Origin: Ignavibacteriota bacterium
Lineage (GTDB): Bacteria; Bacteroidota; Ignavibacteria; Tepidaquicellales; OLB5
DNA: 32,496 nt
Direction: 5' to 3'
NCBI GenBank assembly: GCA_003820375.1
Contig: RPQH01000050.1
Location: forward strand, 1 to 32,496
Shown: positions 1-7,088 of the stretch, piece by piece
How the letters are laid out: each line of letters begins with the position of its first letter
Numbering within the stretch: the first letter of the stretch is position 1
Translations under genes and position numbers: made by a program
The notes under the pieces: model-generated
The model's input: the letters and a program-made list of their open reading frames with translations, nothing else
Databases searched by the model: none
Told to the model about the DNA's origin: nothing

Positions 1-144
1 TGAGTAAGTTCAACTTACAGTACATTTTCCTTCCCAAGTACAACTTGGGAAGGAGGAAACAGCGGGATGCTGCCCGCAGCGCTCAACTAACCATTTCAGT
101 CAGCGTCTCATTTTTGCCGCGTGTGGATTTTCTCCACAAAAAAC
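1..144. other. Non-coding stretch with short palindromes
   Basis: No convincing gene is visible. Three perfect inverted repeats are present. GTAAGTT/AACTTAC lies at 4-18 with a 1-nt loop. CCTTCCCAAGT/ACTTGGGAAGG lies at 29-53 with a 3-nt loop. TGTGGA/TCCACA lies at 122-138. The second could be a stem-loop or terminator of a gene left of the window, but no clear T-run follows it. The larger repeat unit begins just after this stretch. Confidence 0.5.
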
Positions 145-145
145 C

Positions 146-233
146 GGAGTTGGGTTCAAAACAGTGCTAAATTGGGGTCAAGTTGTGCCGGAGTTGGGTT
201 CAAGTTAGTATCAAGTTGGGTCATCGTTTTTGG
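146..233 (+). repeat. Four 22-bp-spaced iterons, left array
   Basis: Four direct repeats start at 146, 168, 190 and 212, exactly 22 bp apart. The shared core is AGTTGGGTTCAAGTT, allowing one to a few mismatches per copy. The first and fourth copies diverge in their second half. The same four units with the same spacing are present in the right copy. Repeats spaced by two helical turns are typical of protein-binding arrays such as iterons, transposase end sites or activator sites. Which of these applies cannot be told from the sequence. Confidence 0.8.
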
Positions 234-608
234 AAAACAGGGGTTAACTCATTGCAGTATAAGCAGATAACGCCGTCAGAAATATGAGATTTTTGATTTA
301 AGATTTGCGATTTTGAGCCGGAATCAGCATTTTTTTGGTAAAATAAAACTTCACTATATCATTAACTATTATCGCTATGGGAAAAATTTGTTAGCAAATT
401 ATTGTCGCAGATGTTGGAGGAGTTAAAGTGATACTTGAAGGTAATTCCGGCTTATTTTATTCACATCCCGGTCTAATCGCATATTGATTCTTCTAACTTC
501 TAACCTCTGACATCTAACTTCTTATAATTGTAAATCCTGCTAAAATTGATGGGATTGCCACGCTTCGCTCGCAATTGTGCTTAACATCCAACTATTTTCA
601 CCAAAAAC

Positions 609-639
609 TTGACAATTAGTGAATACTATATTAAATTAT
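609..639 (+). promoter_or_regulatory. Predicted promoter in left long repeat
   Basis: TTGACA at 609-614 is followed after 17 bp by TAAATTAT at 632-639. Spacing and -33 box match the two best promoters in the window (16789 and 29950); the -7 box is weaker. The equivalent site in the right copy has the same spacing. It would transcribe toward the ATG at 761. Confidence 0.4.
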
Positions 640-792
640 ATAGATGGTGCTTATTTAGCAGTATAAGCAAAAGCAGCCGTTCTTTGTTAATATCGTTATT
701 AGTTATAGCATGTCGTAATATTGTTTAAAAATGCAGCTCACGGATTTAGTTAGATTTTGGATGGATAAAAAAAATATGCATTGAAAAATACC

Positions 793-870
793 CTAACGAG
801 TTGGGAGTTCGAGAGTTGGGAGTTCGAGAGTCAGGAGTCGGGGAGTCAGGAGTTAATGAGTTGAGAGTGA
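793..870 (+). repeat. 15-bp-period minisatellite, GAGTTGGGAGTT family
   Basis: About five degenerate 15-bp units of the form GAGTYGGGAGTYNNN run head to tail, with an internal 7-8 bp sub-period. The same family occurs at 32334-32374 and, on the other strand, at 6068-6105. No coding sense is apparent. Confidence 0.75.
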
Positions 871-903
871 ATCTTTATTAAATCACGAATTTTCACCATT
901 TCA

Positions 904-1350
904 CTATATGTCATGGTGTCCGAACAGGATATTAATTATCCATATAACCGAAACCAGTAAAATAAACAGCTTCCATAATCCATACGCACTTTGTTTCAGC
1001 TTTACTTCATATTTAAATAAGCTTATCACAAAGACAGTGGAAATTATGAGAAAAGATGGAATATAAAGAAACACAGAGGAAGGATTGTGATAAAATAAAT
1101 GTGCTGTATCAAGATGAATTATCGAGGCGAACCCTCTTCCCATACCGCATGTGGGACAAGGGATTCCCGTAAACGTGTATAACAGGCAACCGTTGGAACC
1201 GGCAAAACCAAGGTACTGAAATATCGGCTTAAGCGGCGAGTATAAAATTATAAAAGTTAAAACTATAACAGAGCCAATTATCAATAGCCGTATTTTCCAC
1301 GCGTGTGCAGAAGTACATTTTACTATTTCAAAATATCTATTGCTCAGCAT
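904..1350 (-). CDS. DUF2752 family membrane protein
   Basis: This 148-residue protein has about three predicted membrane helices (residues 21-40, 85-110, 125-143). Between the first two lies the DUF2752 core: Cys55, then GIPCPTCGMGR with Cys65 and Cys68, then an NP motif near residue 90. The CPxCG signature with conserved cysteines is diagnostic of this family, whose biochemical role is unknown; metal or thiol chemistry at the membrane is only a guess. The ATG at 1348-1350 lies inside the upstream gene (14-nt overlap), which implies translational coupling. It is the last gene of a four-gene minus-strand cluster that also encodes a DUF2085 protein, another cysteine-bearing membrane family. Confidence 0.8.
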   Translation of the reverse strand: MLSNRYFEIVKCTSAHAWKIRLLIIGSVIVLTFIILYSPLKPIFQYLGFAGSNGCLLYTFTGIPCPTCGMGRGFASIIHLDTAHLFYHNPSSVFLYIPSFLIISTVFVISLFKYEVKLKQSAYGLWKLFILLVSVIWIINILFGHHDI

Positions 1351-1843
1351 TTTTTCTTCTGCCCAATATGCTTACGGAAAGTAAACCTCCAAGAACACCA
1401 AACAATGGATAAATGATAATATTTGTGACAAGAGATATTAGTGTTAATGTGATGCTGAAACCGTTCTTCCTGTATTCTTCCGATATCTTTTGCAGGAAAT
1501 CTTCTAACTCTTTTGGAATGGTTAATCCATAGTTGTCTATCATTTTGTAAAAGTCGGGAATCGGGTTTTGATTTGTTATCATCGATAATAAAGCAGTAAC
1601 AATAACAATTATCAACGCAGAAACTAAACCCGATAAAAGACCGATGGCTGTTCCGTCTTTGTATTGGATTATTTCTCCGCTTTGTTTTAGTTTGTTGTTG
1701 TAATAGGCGCAACCTGCAAATACTCCCAGCATTACACCCGCACAGCAAAAGAGATTAATAAGATTCAAAAGCGGGAATAATGAAATGGCTGAAATTATAG
1801 CAGTACTTATAATGACAGGTGTGAACTTGCTTGGTGTCTCCAT
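1337..1843 (-). CDS. Four-helix membrane protein, paralogue A
   Basis: This 168-residue protein has about four hydrophobic segments (10-30, 34-50, 66-92, 132-160). I do not recognise a named family with confidence. It is clearly paralogous to the protein at 2141-2656. Shared blocks are a PxLNLxNxFxCAGV segment near residues 24-38, YKDGxxIGxxSGLVSA near 61-76, EEYRKxGFSIT near 122-132, and YPLFGxxGGxLxV near the end. The ATG at 1841-1843 is the last codon of a 34-bp sequence repeated at the 3' end of the upstream paralogue. It overlaps the downstream DUF2752 gene by 14 nt. The likely role is as a membrane partner of the DUF2085/DUF2752 pair, inferred from position only. Confidence 0.75.
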   Translation of the reverse strand: METPSKFTPVIISTAIISAISLFPLLNLINLFCCAGVMLGVFAGCAYYNNKLKQSGEIIQYKDGTAIGLLSGLVSALIIVIVTALLSMITNQNPIPDFYKMIDNYGLTIPKELEDFLQKISEEYRKNGFSITLTLISLVTNIIIYPLFGVLGGLLSVSILGRRKNAEQ

Positions 1844-1874
1844 ATTTTTATTTAAATTGATTTAACTGAATTAT
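1841..1874 (+). repeat. 34-bp direct repeat, copy 1
   Basis: Perfect 34-bp direct repeat of 2130-2163. This copy ends (minus strand) with the start codon of paralogue A. The other copy contains the last codons and the stop of paralogue B. The pair brackets a 255-bp segment holding a long inverted repeat. Confidence 0.9.
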
Positions 1875-2129
1875 ATAACTTAATCAAATAAGGAAATATT
1901 TATTTATTGAATGATTGTTTTGTTTTTAAGTATTTGTCCTCACCCCCCTGACCCCCTCTCCTATGATATATGAGAGGAGAGGGGGAGCAGTTAATTTCAA
2001 ATCCTTTTTACTGCAATCCGTGAAAATTTGCAGCTCATTTCCCCCCCTCTCCTAACACTTATCATAGGAGAGGGGGTCAGGGGGGTGAGGACAAAGTTTG
2101 GCATAGAAAACTTAAGAAACAATCTTTTT
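1875..2129. mobile_element. MITE-like insertion with 35-bp inverted repeats
   Basis: The 255-bp segment between the two 34-bp direct repeats contains perfect 35-bp inverted repeats at 1933-1967 and 2061-2095. Each arm reads inward as CCTCACCCC, a short spacer, then CCCCCTCTCC, and just inside each arm is a complement (GGAGAGGGGG) that could fold each end into its own hairpin. The layout matches the ends of the DUF559 element at 25641-26129. There is no gene inside. The 34-bp flanks look like a target duplication created on insertion between two closely spaced operon genes, although the arms do not abut them (58 and 34 bp of extra sequence). Non-autonomous mobility is inferred. Confidence 0.6.
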
Positions 2130-2163
2130 CATATTTTTATTTAAATTGATTTAACTGAATTAT
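2130..2163 (+). repeat. 34-bp direct repeat, copy 2
   Basis: Identical to 1841-1874. On the minus strand it contains the last codons and stop of paralogue B, followed by an ATG that opens only a very short frame. The ancestral arrangement was probably paralogue B's stop about 8 nt before paralogue A's start. Confidence 0.9.
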
Positions 2164-2656
2164 TCTTCCGGCTGAAGAAAGCAACTCCGAGAATTCCGCC
2201 TGCTAATCCGAACAGCGGGTAAAAAATTCCGTAAACAGCTGAAGTTACAATAATATGCGTAATACTAAAACCATACTTTCTATATTCTTCAACTATCCGG
2301 CGTGTTAAGCCGCTTCTCCCGGAAGGTATGCCAAATTTACTGAATATGTCGTTTATTATAGAACCTAAATTTACATCTAATATTTTGAGGAAAAGAACAG
2401 CACCGGTAACAAATAATATAAGCGCTGCAGCACTAACCAGGCCTGACATTCCGCCGATTATTGCTCCGTCCTTATATGTTAGCGGTAAGCCGGCAGCTTT
2501 AAGCTTTTTATCATAATAATAAACACCTGCAATACCTCCTGCTATTACCCCTGCACAGAAGAAAAAGTTCAGGAGGTTAAGAACCGGAATAGATGAAATG
2601 ACATCTATAACCAAAGCACCAATGAGGATTGGTATTATTTTACCCGGTTTTTGCAT
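2141..2656 (-). CDS. Four-helix membrane protein, paralogue B
   Basis: This 171-residue integral membrane protein is paralogous to the product of 1337-1843 along its whole length. Both have an N-terminal helix pair with CAGV, a YKDG...IG..SGLVSA segment near residues 61-76, an EEYRKxGFSIT segment near 123-133, and a C-terminal YPLFGxxGG helix. The variable part is the loop between the third and fourth helices. Its start overlaps the end of the DUF2085 gene by 17 nt, so both are probably translated from one message. I do not recognise a named family. The pair probably arose by tandem duplication inside the operon. Confidence 0.75.
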   Translation of the reverse strand: MQKPGKIIPILIGALVIDVISSIPVLNLLNFFFCAGVIAGGIAGVYYYDKKLKAAGLPLTYKDGAIIGGMSGLVSAAALILFVTGAVLFLKILDVNLGSIINDIFSKFGIPSGRSGLTRRIVEEYRKYGFSITHIIVTSAVYGIFYPLFGLAGGILGVAFFSRKNNSVKSI

Positions 2657-3179
2657 TATCTTCTTTTTGAGGGATTATTTTAGGAGGAGTAAAGAATTCG
2701 TTAATAAGCATAATAGAGCCCGGGATAATATAAAAAGGCAGAACCAATCCAAGGAATGCGCCTGTAATTTCACGCGACAAATATGTGTTGCTGTACACTC
2801 CCACTGCATCAAGGAAAACATCAAGCGCAATTATTCCTGCCCCGGTAAGCAGTACCCATAACGGCGGTAAACTGAAATTGTTAAGCTTCTTTATGAAAGG
2901 ATATATCATTGTTATCAGCAAAAATCCGGCATAAATAGATGTGCATCTTGAGCACACTCCGAAAATATGGCCTGCAATAGTGAGCGAGCGGGATTCAAGC
3001 TGGTGGCATGACTTGGAATAGAACATGTAAAGCAAATCGGAAATACCGCCCCTGATACCCGGCTCACCTGCCCATAAAGGAGCGGCAAGTATTCCTGCAC
3101 TCCATAACAATGTGATTACAAGTATAACAGAATATACGGCTTTCTGGTATGGTTTTATTTCCTGTTTATTCTTATCCAC
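2640..3179 (-). CDS. DUF2085 family membrane protein
   Basis: This 179-residue protein has about four membrane helices. The DUF2085 signature is clear: CHQ at residues 58-60, then VCSRC at 75-79 followed by TSIYAG at the start of the next helix. The conserved Cys-His and CxRC residues suggest a metal or redox site near the membrane surface, but the family has no established function. The GTG start at 3177-3179 is the only good start in frame, and no strong ribosome site is visible. It is the first gene of the minus-strand cluster and overlaps the next gene by 17 nt. Confidence 0.8.
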   Translation of the reverse strand: MDKNKQEIKPYQKAVYSVILVITLLWSAGILAAPLWAGEPGIRGGISDLLYMFYSKSCHQLESRSLTIAGHIFGVCSRCTSIYAGFLLITMIYPFIKKLNNFSLPPLWVLLTGAGIIALDVFLDAVGVYSNTYLSREITGAFLGLVLPFYIIPGSIMLINEFFTPPKIIPQKEDNAKTG

Positions 3180-3385
3180 ATTTAATATAAATAGAAACGC
3201 CCCCGGTTATTCAATGACGAATTAAGAATGACGAATTAAGAATTGTGATTTGCTTCATGCAAGATACAAATATCAATACTGCAAATCTTGTATATATTTG
3301 AGATAGCTGATTTACAATTTATAACAGAGCATATCTCAAAATAATTCTTAATTCGTCACTTGTAATTCGTCACTCGTAATTTGCT
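3180..3385. other. Intergenic with GAATTAAGAAT inverted simple repeats
   Basis: Units of GACGAATTAAGAAT occur at about 3215-3245, and complementary units (ATTCTTAATTCGTCA) at about 3340-3375. They form a loose inverted pair around a unique core. No gene is visible. The promoter of the DUF2085 cluster should lie here but no clear match was seen. Confidence 0.5.
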
Positions 3386-4447
3386 TTACTCGCCTTTTCT
3401 CTTAAACTTATCATCATCGAGAGTGAACATAACCGAAATCCTGTGCGTATCACCAAGGTCATTATCATTTCTATCAAACTTAGCAAATGAATAATCAACA
3501 TTTAATTTTGGCAGCTTGATTCCTGCTCCAAAGGTAAATTGCTTTACGTCATTATAACCAGCACGGATAGCAAACAGGTCTTTAAAACCATACTCAATTC
3601 CGCCGTGTACATCGAAACTTACAGGACCTAAATGAGCCAGTGATGCAAATTTCCTGTTTTCAAATCTCACATCAAAATCAACCGAAGGTGTTATTCTTCC
3701 GGTTTTAAATATTTCGATGTCATAAGAGCCGCCGACCTTGGCAGTTGGAGTGATAAGCTCTTTTCTGCCTGTATTCCATGCAAGGTATGTTGTTGTTACA
3801 TCCTGCAGATTAGCACCAATACGGAAATTTGTCATTGGGCTGTAAATTGCTCCGACATCAAAACCGATTCCCCATGCAGAGCCATCATCAATGCTTCTGT
3901 TTATTACTTTTAAGTTAACACCATAGGAAAATTTTTCACTTTGCATCTTTGAATAAGTAAAGAAGAAAGCATAATCTGCGGCATTGAAGAAAGTAATTTT
4001 ACTGTAATCAAGACGTTCACCCGGGTCAAGATAACCATTATTATTCAAATCGATAAGAGCACTCTTATCTAATTTTGGAACATCATCAACACCCAACCTG
4101 ATAACACTAAATCCTAAAGAGACTTTTGGACCAAAAGGAATAGCAACGGACCCATAATCGTAATTAACAAGGTTACCGAATCTTTCATCATGCATGACAG
4201 AAAGCTGAGGGTACTTGATTCGTGCAAGCGCACCGGGATTCCAGTAACCGGCAGTAACATCATTAACAAGAGATACAAAAGCCCCGCCCATTCCAAGCGG
4301 TCTGCCGCCTACACCAATTGCTAAAAACTCACCTGCATACTTATTTCCGCTTCCCTGTGCAAATATATTTACTGCAAATACTGCAAAGAAAACAAAAAAC
4401 AATAAACTTCTTCTGAGAATTGATGATGATAATGATAATATTTTCAT
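3386..4447 (-). CDS. PorV/PorQ-like outer-membrane protein
   Basis: This 353-residue protein has a signal peptide (about residues 1-30, ending in FAQG). It then shows the PorV/PorQ (formerly UPF0164) N-terminal signature: AGEFLAIGVGGRPLGMGGAF, then NDVTAGYWNPGALA. The rest is alternating beta-strand sequence as in a FadL-like barrel. A loop near residue 140 has acidic DLNNNGYLDPGE character, possibly calcium binding. PorV-type proteins act with the T9SS at the outer membrane, carrying cargo from the translocon to the attachment complex. Four T9SS cargo genes in this window fit that. Which PorV/PorQ subgroup this is cannot be told without alignment. A promoter lies about 90 nt upstream. Confidence 0.75.
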   Translation of the reverse strand: MKILSLSSSILRRSLLFFVFFAVFAVNIFAQGSGNKYAGEFLAIGVGGRPLGMGGAFVSLVNDVTAGYWNPGALARIKYPQLSVMHDERFGNLVNYDYGSVAIPFGPKVSLGFSVIRLGVDDVPKLDKSALIDLNNNGYLDPGERLDYSKITFFNAADYAFFFTYSKMQSEKFSYGVNLKVINRSIDDGSAWGIGFDVGAIYSPMTNFRIGANLQDVTTTYLAWNTGRKELITPTAKVGGSYDIEIFKTGRITPSVDFDVRFENRKFASLAHLGPVSFDVHGGIEYGFKDLFAIRAGYNDVKQFTFGAGIKLPKLNVDYSFAKFDRNDNDLGDTHRISVMFTLDDDKFKRKGE

Positions 4448-4534
4448 TTTATTGATGTTTTAAATTGTAAATCCGTAATTTAGAAAACAGAAGAAGTGTT
4501 TCGATAATTCCTTAATTAATTAATAGATATTTTG

Positions 4535-4566
4535 TACAAATAAGCAGAATAAAATAATTAAGTCAA
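4535..4566 (-). promoter_or_regulatory. Predicted promoter of the PorV-like gene
   Basis: On the minus strand, TTGACT (4561-4566) is followed after 16 bp by CTTATTTG and then TA. The TTGAC and TATTTGTA parts match the promoters at 16789 and 29950, with a spacer one base shorter. Confidence 0.5.
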
Positions 4567-4616
4567 GGGAAAAAATGAACAGAAGAAAATACGGAAATTT
4601 ATCAAATTTGTCAGTT

Positions 4617-4705
4617 TTATCAGATTGCAGATTGGAGATTACAGATTGAAGATTAAAGATTGCAGATTTGAGATTACAGATTGGAGATTGCAGATTGGAG
4701 AATTT
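4617..4705 (+). repeat. 14-bp-period minisatellite, AGATTGCAGATTGG family
   Basis: About six degenerate 14-bp units, each two 7-mers of the form AGATTNN, run head to tail just beyond the 3' end of the barrel gene. A weaker run of similar heptamers is at about 284-315. No reading frame of interest. Confidence 0.75.
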
Positions 4706-4728
4706 ACAATTAATGGTGTATTAAAATA

Positions 4729-5925
4729 TTAAAACTTGAAAGTTGCCTTTAGCATTAACCACGGTTTATTACGTACATAAAACATGTTCGCTGAAGGTTC
4801 AAAAGAACTGTATTCATAATACCCGTAAGATTCGGTAACGAAGAATTTATTCATAATCCCAAACATTAAATTAACATTTTTCTCTGCTTCAAAGCCAATT
4901 ACAGATTCATAAGCTAACAAAGCAGTATCGCCTAAAATTGGCTCTATATCTGCACCAACGAAGAAGTTCTTGTACAAAAAGAGCTTTCCTTTAATTCTGA
5001 CGGCAAATGTATTAGAAAGTTTAGGATTGTTTATATACATGATATAAGAATTTAACGGCTTATCAAGAGAAGTGAGACTTTTAATATAATACGGCTGATA
5101 TTTTTCCCCCTCTGTAAAAAAATTGTTTTCATAATGCCTGAATTCAGCATTACAGGTAATTGAGAATCTTTTTCCTTCATAAGAAATATCAACTCCTGCT
5201 AAGGCTGCTTTTTTCTTTGTAATGGTGTTAAAAGCACCCTCTGTGTAAATTGAAATATTTTTATTGACAGTAGTGAATGCATCTCCTGATATGACATTAA
5301 AATAATTTGTCGTGGGTTTTGAACCAGGATATAATTGTGAATGATAATAATAATCATTAAAATATCTGACAGCAAAATTATTTTTATAGATTAAGCTGAA
5401 TGTCATCAAGTCATCCCAGCCAAAAACGCCTGTTCCTGCCCATGTTGATTGTATTGAGAAATTTTTTACGGACATCTTTGCCGTAATTCCATGTGCTTCA
5501 TAATTATCAAGAAGCAATCCCTGCCCGTGCTTTATTCTCCAAAGGTCTCCTGCCAGGATATTAATAGAGTCTATGAGCGGAACTGTAGTTATTACGGCTT
5601 TAATAGAAGGTTTTATCCATGAAACAAAGTTATCTTCATCATCATACATTTTAGAAAAGCTTTGGTTCTCTGCAGCAATTCTGACCGGAATTTCCACGTT
5701 CTTACCTATATGAAATGTGACAACACTCATAATAAAAGCAGAAGCGTGATAGTACGGGTCAATACATTCATTAATATTGGAGAGTCCTGTACCTTCAATA
5801 GCTGCATTTATAAATACAGGTGTACCTGCAACTTTGAAAGTATCAGTAGTAATTTGAGCAAGAATAAAATTAAAGCAGGAATAAAAACATATTAAGAAAA
5901 TACAACAGACCGTATTAAATCTCAT
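4729..5925 (-). CDS. Predicted outer-membrane beta-barrel protein, unknown family
   Basis: This 398-residue protein has a signal peptide (residues 1-23, ending in ILAQ). The remainder is rich in amphipathic strands with frequent Tyr/Phe. It ends in the aromatic LKATFKF, typical of the last strand of outer-membrane barrels recognised by BamA. I do not recognise a specific family, and no plug, TonB box or T9SS sorting domain is seen. The N-terminal half contains a GDLWRIKHGQGLLLDNYEAHG segment that looks conserved. The start is the ATG at 5923-5925; there is no obvious Shine-Dalgarno site. It appears to be a single-gene unit. Confidence 0.65.
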   Translation of the reverse strand: MRFNTVCCIFLICFYSCFNFILAQITTDTFKVAGTPVFINAAIEGTGLSNINECIDPYYHASAFIMSVVTFHIGKNVEIPVRIAAENQSFSKMYDDEDNFVSWIKPSIKAVITTVPLIDSINILAGDLWRIKHGQGLLLDNYEAHGITAKMSVKNFSIQSTWAGTGVFGWDDLMTFSLIYKNNFAVRYFNDYYYHSQLYPGSKPTTNYFNVISGDAFTTVNKNISIYTEGAFNTITKKKAALAGVDISYEGKRFSITCNAEFRHYENNFFTEGEKYQPYYIKSLTSLDKPLNSYIMYINNPKLSNTFAVRIKGKLFLYKNFFVGADIEPILGDTALLAYESVIGFEAEKNVNLMFGIMNKFFVTESYGYYEYSSFEPSANMFYVRNKPWLMLKATFKF

Positions 5926-6152
5926 GAAAAGATATATAAAGTGTTACGACAATATAATTAAATAATAACTTTTGTTTCAGTCTATTCGTGTTTTTGTAAA
6001 AACCGGAAGTTATCAAATAATTATTCTATTGAAGCAGTTTTAAGAAGAAGGGAACTCTTGTTTGTCATCAACTCTCAAACTCCAAACTCTTGAGCTCCCA
6101 ACTTTTAATTCTTCTTTCCTGTCTGCAGCAGGCGGGCTTAATTCTTAATTGC
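5926..6152. repeat. Intergenic with inverted copy of the 15-bp minisatellite family
   Basis: At 6068-6105 the minus strand reads as about 2.5 units of AGTTGGGAGYTCAAG, the same family as 793-870 and 32334-32374. An imperfect palindrome of the GCCTGC/GCAGGC type lies at 6119-6138. No gene is visible. Confidence 0.6.
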
Positions 6153-6944
6153 TTAAGAATGTTCAACCGTTACTTTAGCAATATTATTCGGATCAAATTT
6201 CACAAATATCTCTTCTCCCGGCTGAAACTTTGGAATTGACGTTGCCATTATTACTCCCTTAGCTGTTGCTTTAAAGGGAGAACGTGATTGCGGCAGAACC
6301 TCAAGCTCAAGTGTAACAGCAGGATTTTCACCGTTCACATTTATTCCCATAGGAGTATATTTGGTTACAATTGCTCTTGCGGATTCACCATAAGCCATTA
6401 GCTTCATATTCTCGTCATTGATTTTGCTTATCATTGCTGTCATATCCTGTATCTGCTGAGGAGTATAATTACTCATGCTTCCTCCATTGCTGCTGTATGC
6501 AGAAGCAGAGTCTGCACCACCGGAATAATCGATTGCAATTTTATCTTTATCATTCGGGTCTATCTTAACAGCTATTGTCATTCCCGGCTGGTATGCATAA
6601 GTCTGCAATCTGGATATGAGTAATTTTGTTTCAACCTGGTAAGGCATTCCTGTTGGAGGTGAAACCTGAAGCAGCAGTTTTATTTGCGGACTGTTATTTA
6701 CTGTAACACCTGTATCCGAAACCCCGAGTATAGTTGCCTGTGCAGGTACGCCAGTTTTCATTAATTTATTCTGCACCATCATTGGACGAAATATCATCCA
6801 GAACACACCGCCGAAAACAATAATAAAGAACAGAGAAAAAATTGAACCAAATAATGGAGAAGCAGCTATTGCAACAGCCATACCAATTAAGCCGCCTAAA
6901 CCGCCGACAATAATGCCAATCCATCCGCCAATACCCATTTTCAT
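6153..6944 (-). CDS. Membrane-anchored protein with two tandem repeated domains
   Basis: This 263-residue protein has two Gly-rich hydrophobic segments (about 5-30 and 33-53) that anchor two copies of an 80-residue beta-rich domain (about 58-140 and 175-260). The copies share the order KLM...G..A.A.V...TPMGI/DTGVTVN, a strand ending LEV/LQV, a processed loop, then a PGxxIxVKxDPND..K motif. The linker (142-170) is rich in Ser/Gly/Asn. The tandem fold resembles small beta domains attached to membrane helices in many uncharacterised bacterial proteins. I cannot give it a name or function. It stands alone, downstream of a terminator. Confidence 0.6.
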   Translation of the reverse strand: MKMGIGGWIGIIVGGLGGLIGMAVAIAASPLFGSIFSLFFIIVFGGVFWMIFRPMMVQNKLMKTGVPAQATILGVSDTGVTVNNSPQIKLLLQVSPPTGMPYQVETKLLISRLQTYAYQPGMTIAVKIDPNDKDKIAIDYSGGADSASAYSSNGGSMSNYTPQQIQDMTAMISKINDENMKLMAYGESARAIVTKYTPMGINVNGENPAVTLELEVLPQSRSPFKATAKGVIMATSIPKFQPGEEIFVKFDPNNIAKVTVEHS

Positions 6945-7031
6945 AATGTTTGATGTTTAGTTTATAAAAATTTTTTTGCAAGATAATAAAAATTTTTAAT
7001 AAATGTAAAAGGAAAGATTTATTGAAATGTT

Positions 7032-7064
7032 TAAAAAAAGCAAAGGGGCTTATTCAGCCCCTTT
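7032..7064 (-). terminator. Intrinsic terminator of the 7089-8594 gene
   Basis: A perfect 9-bp stem, AAAGGGGCT/AGCCCCTTT (7042-7050 and 7056-7064), has a 5-nt loop. On the minus strand it is followed by GCTTTTTTT. It lies 25 nt past the stop codon. Confidence 0.85.
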
Positions 7065-7088
7065 TAAAAAAAATATTTTATGCAGTTT

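Larger units (their letters stand above)
145..788 (+). repeat. Left copy of a ~640-bp inverted long repeat (iterons, promoter, leader)
   Basis: Read on the plus strand, this stretch matches the reverse complement of 19789-20400. The outer 140 bp (from the first iteron to about 285) are about 90% identical by eye. Conserved blocks continue near 350-375 (CTTCACTATATC), 420-440 (GGAGTTAAAGTGATACTT), 606-614 (ACTTGACAA) and 676-760, including CTCACGGATTTAGTTAG. The last block runs into an ATG at 761, followed by an A-run and an early stop. The middle (about 450-600) is poorly conserved and holds a TCTAACTTCT-type simple repeat at 491-527. Beyond 788 the stretch runs into minisatellite DNA. No transposase is present. 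Confidence 0.8.

Noticed and set aside
146..233. Reading the 22-bp array as a CRISPR
   Set aside because: The similar part of each unit is about 15 bp with a 7-bp remainder; there are no spacer-like 30-40 bp sequences and no cas genes.
1344..1748. A 134-codon minus-strand frame
   Set aside because: It lies wholly within paralogue A in another frame and is rich in Arg/Lys/Cys from out-of-frame translation.
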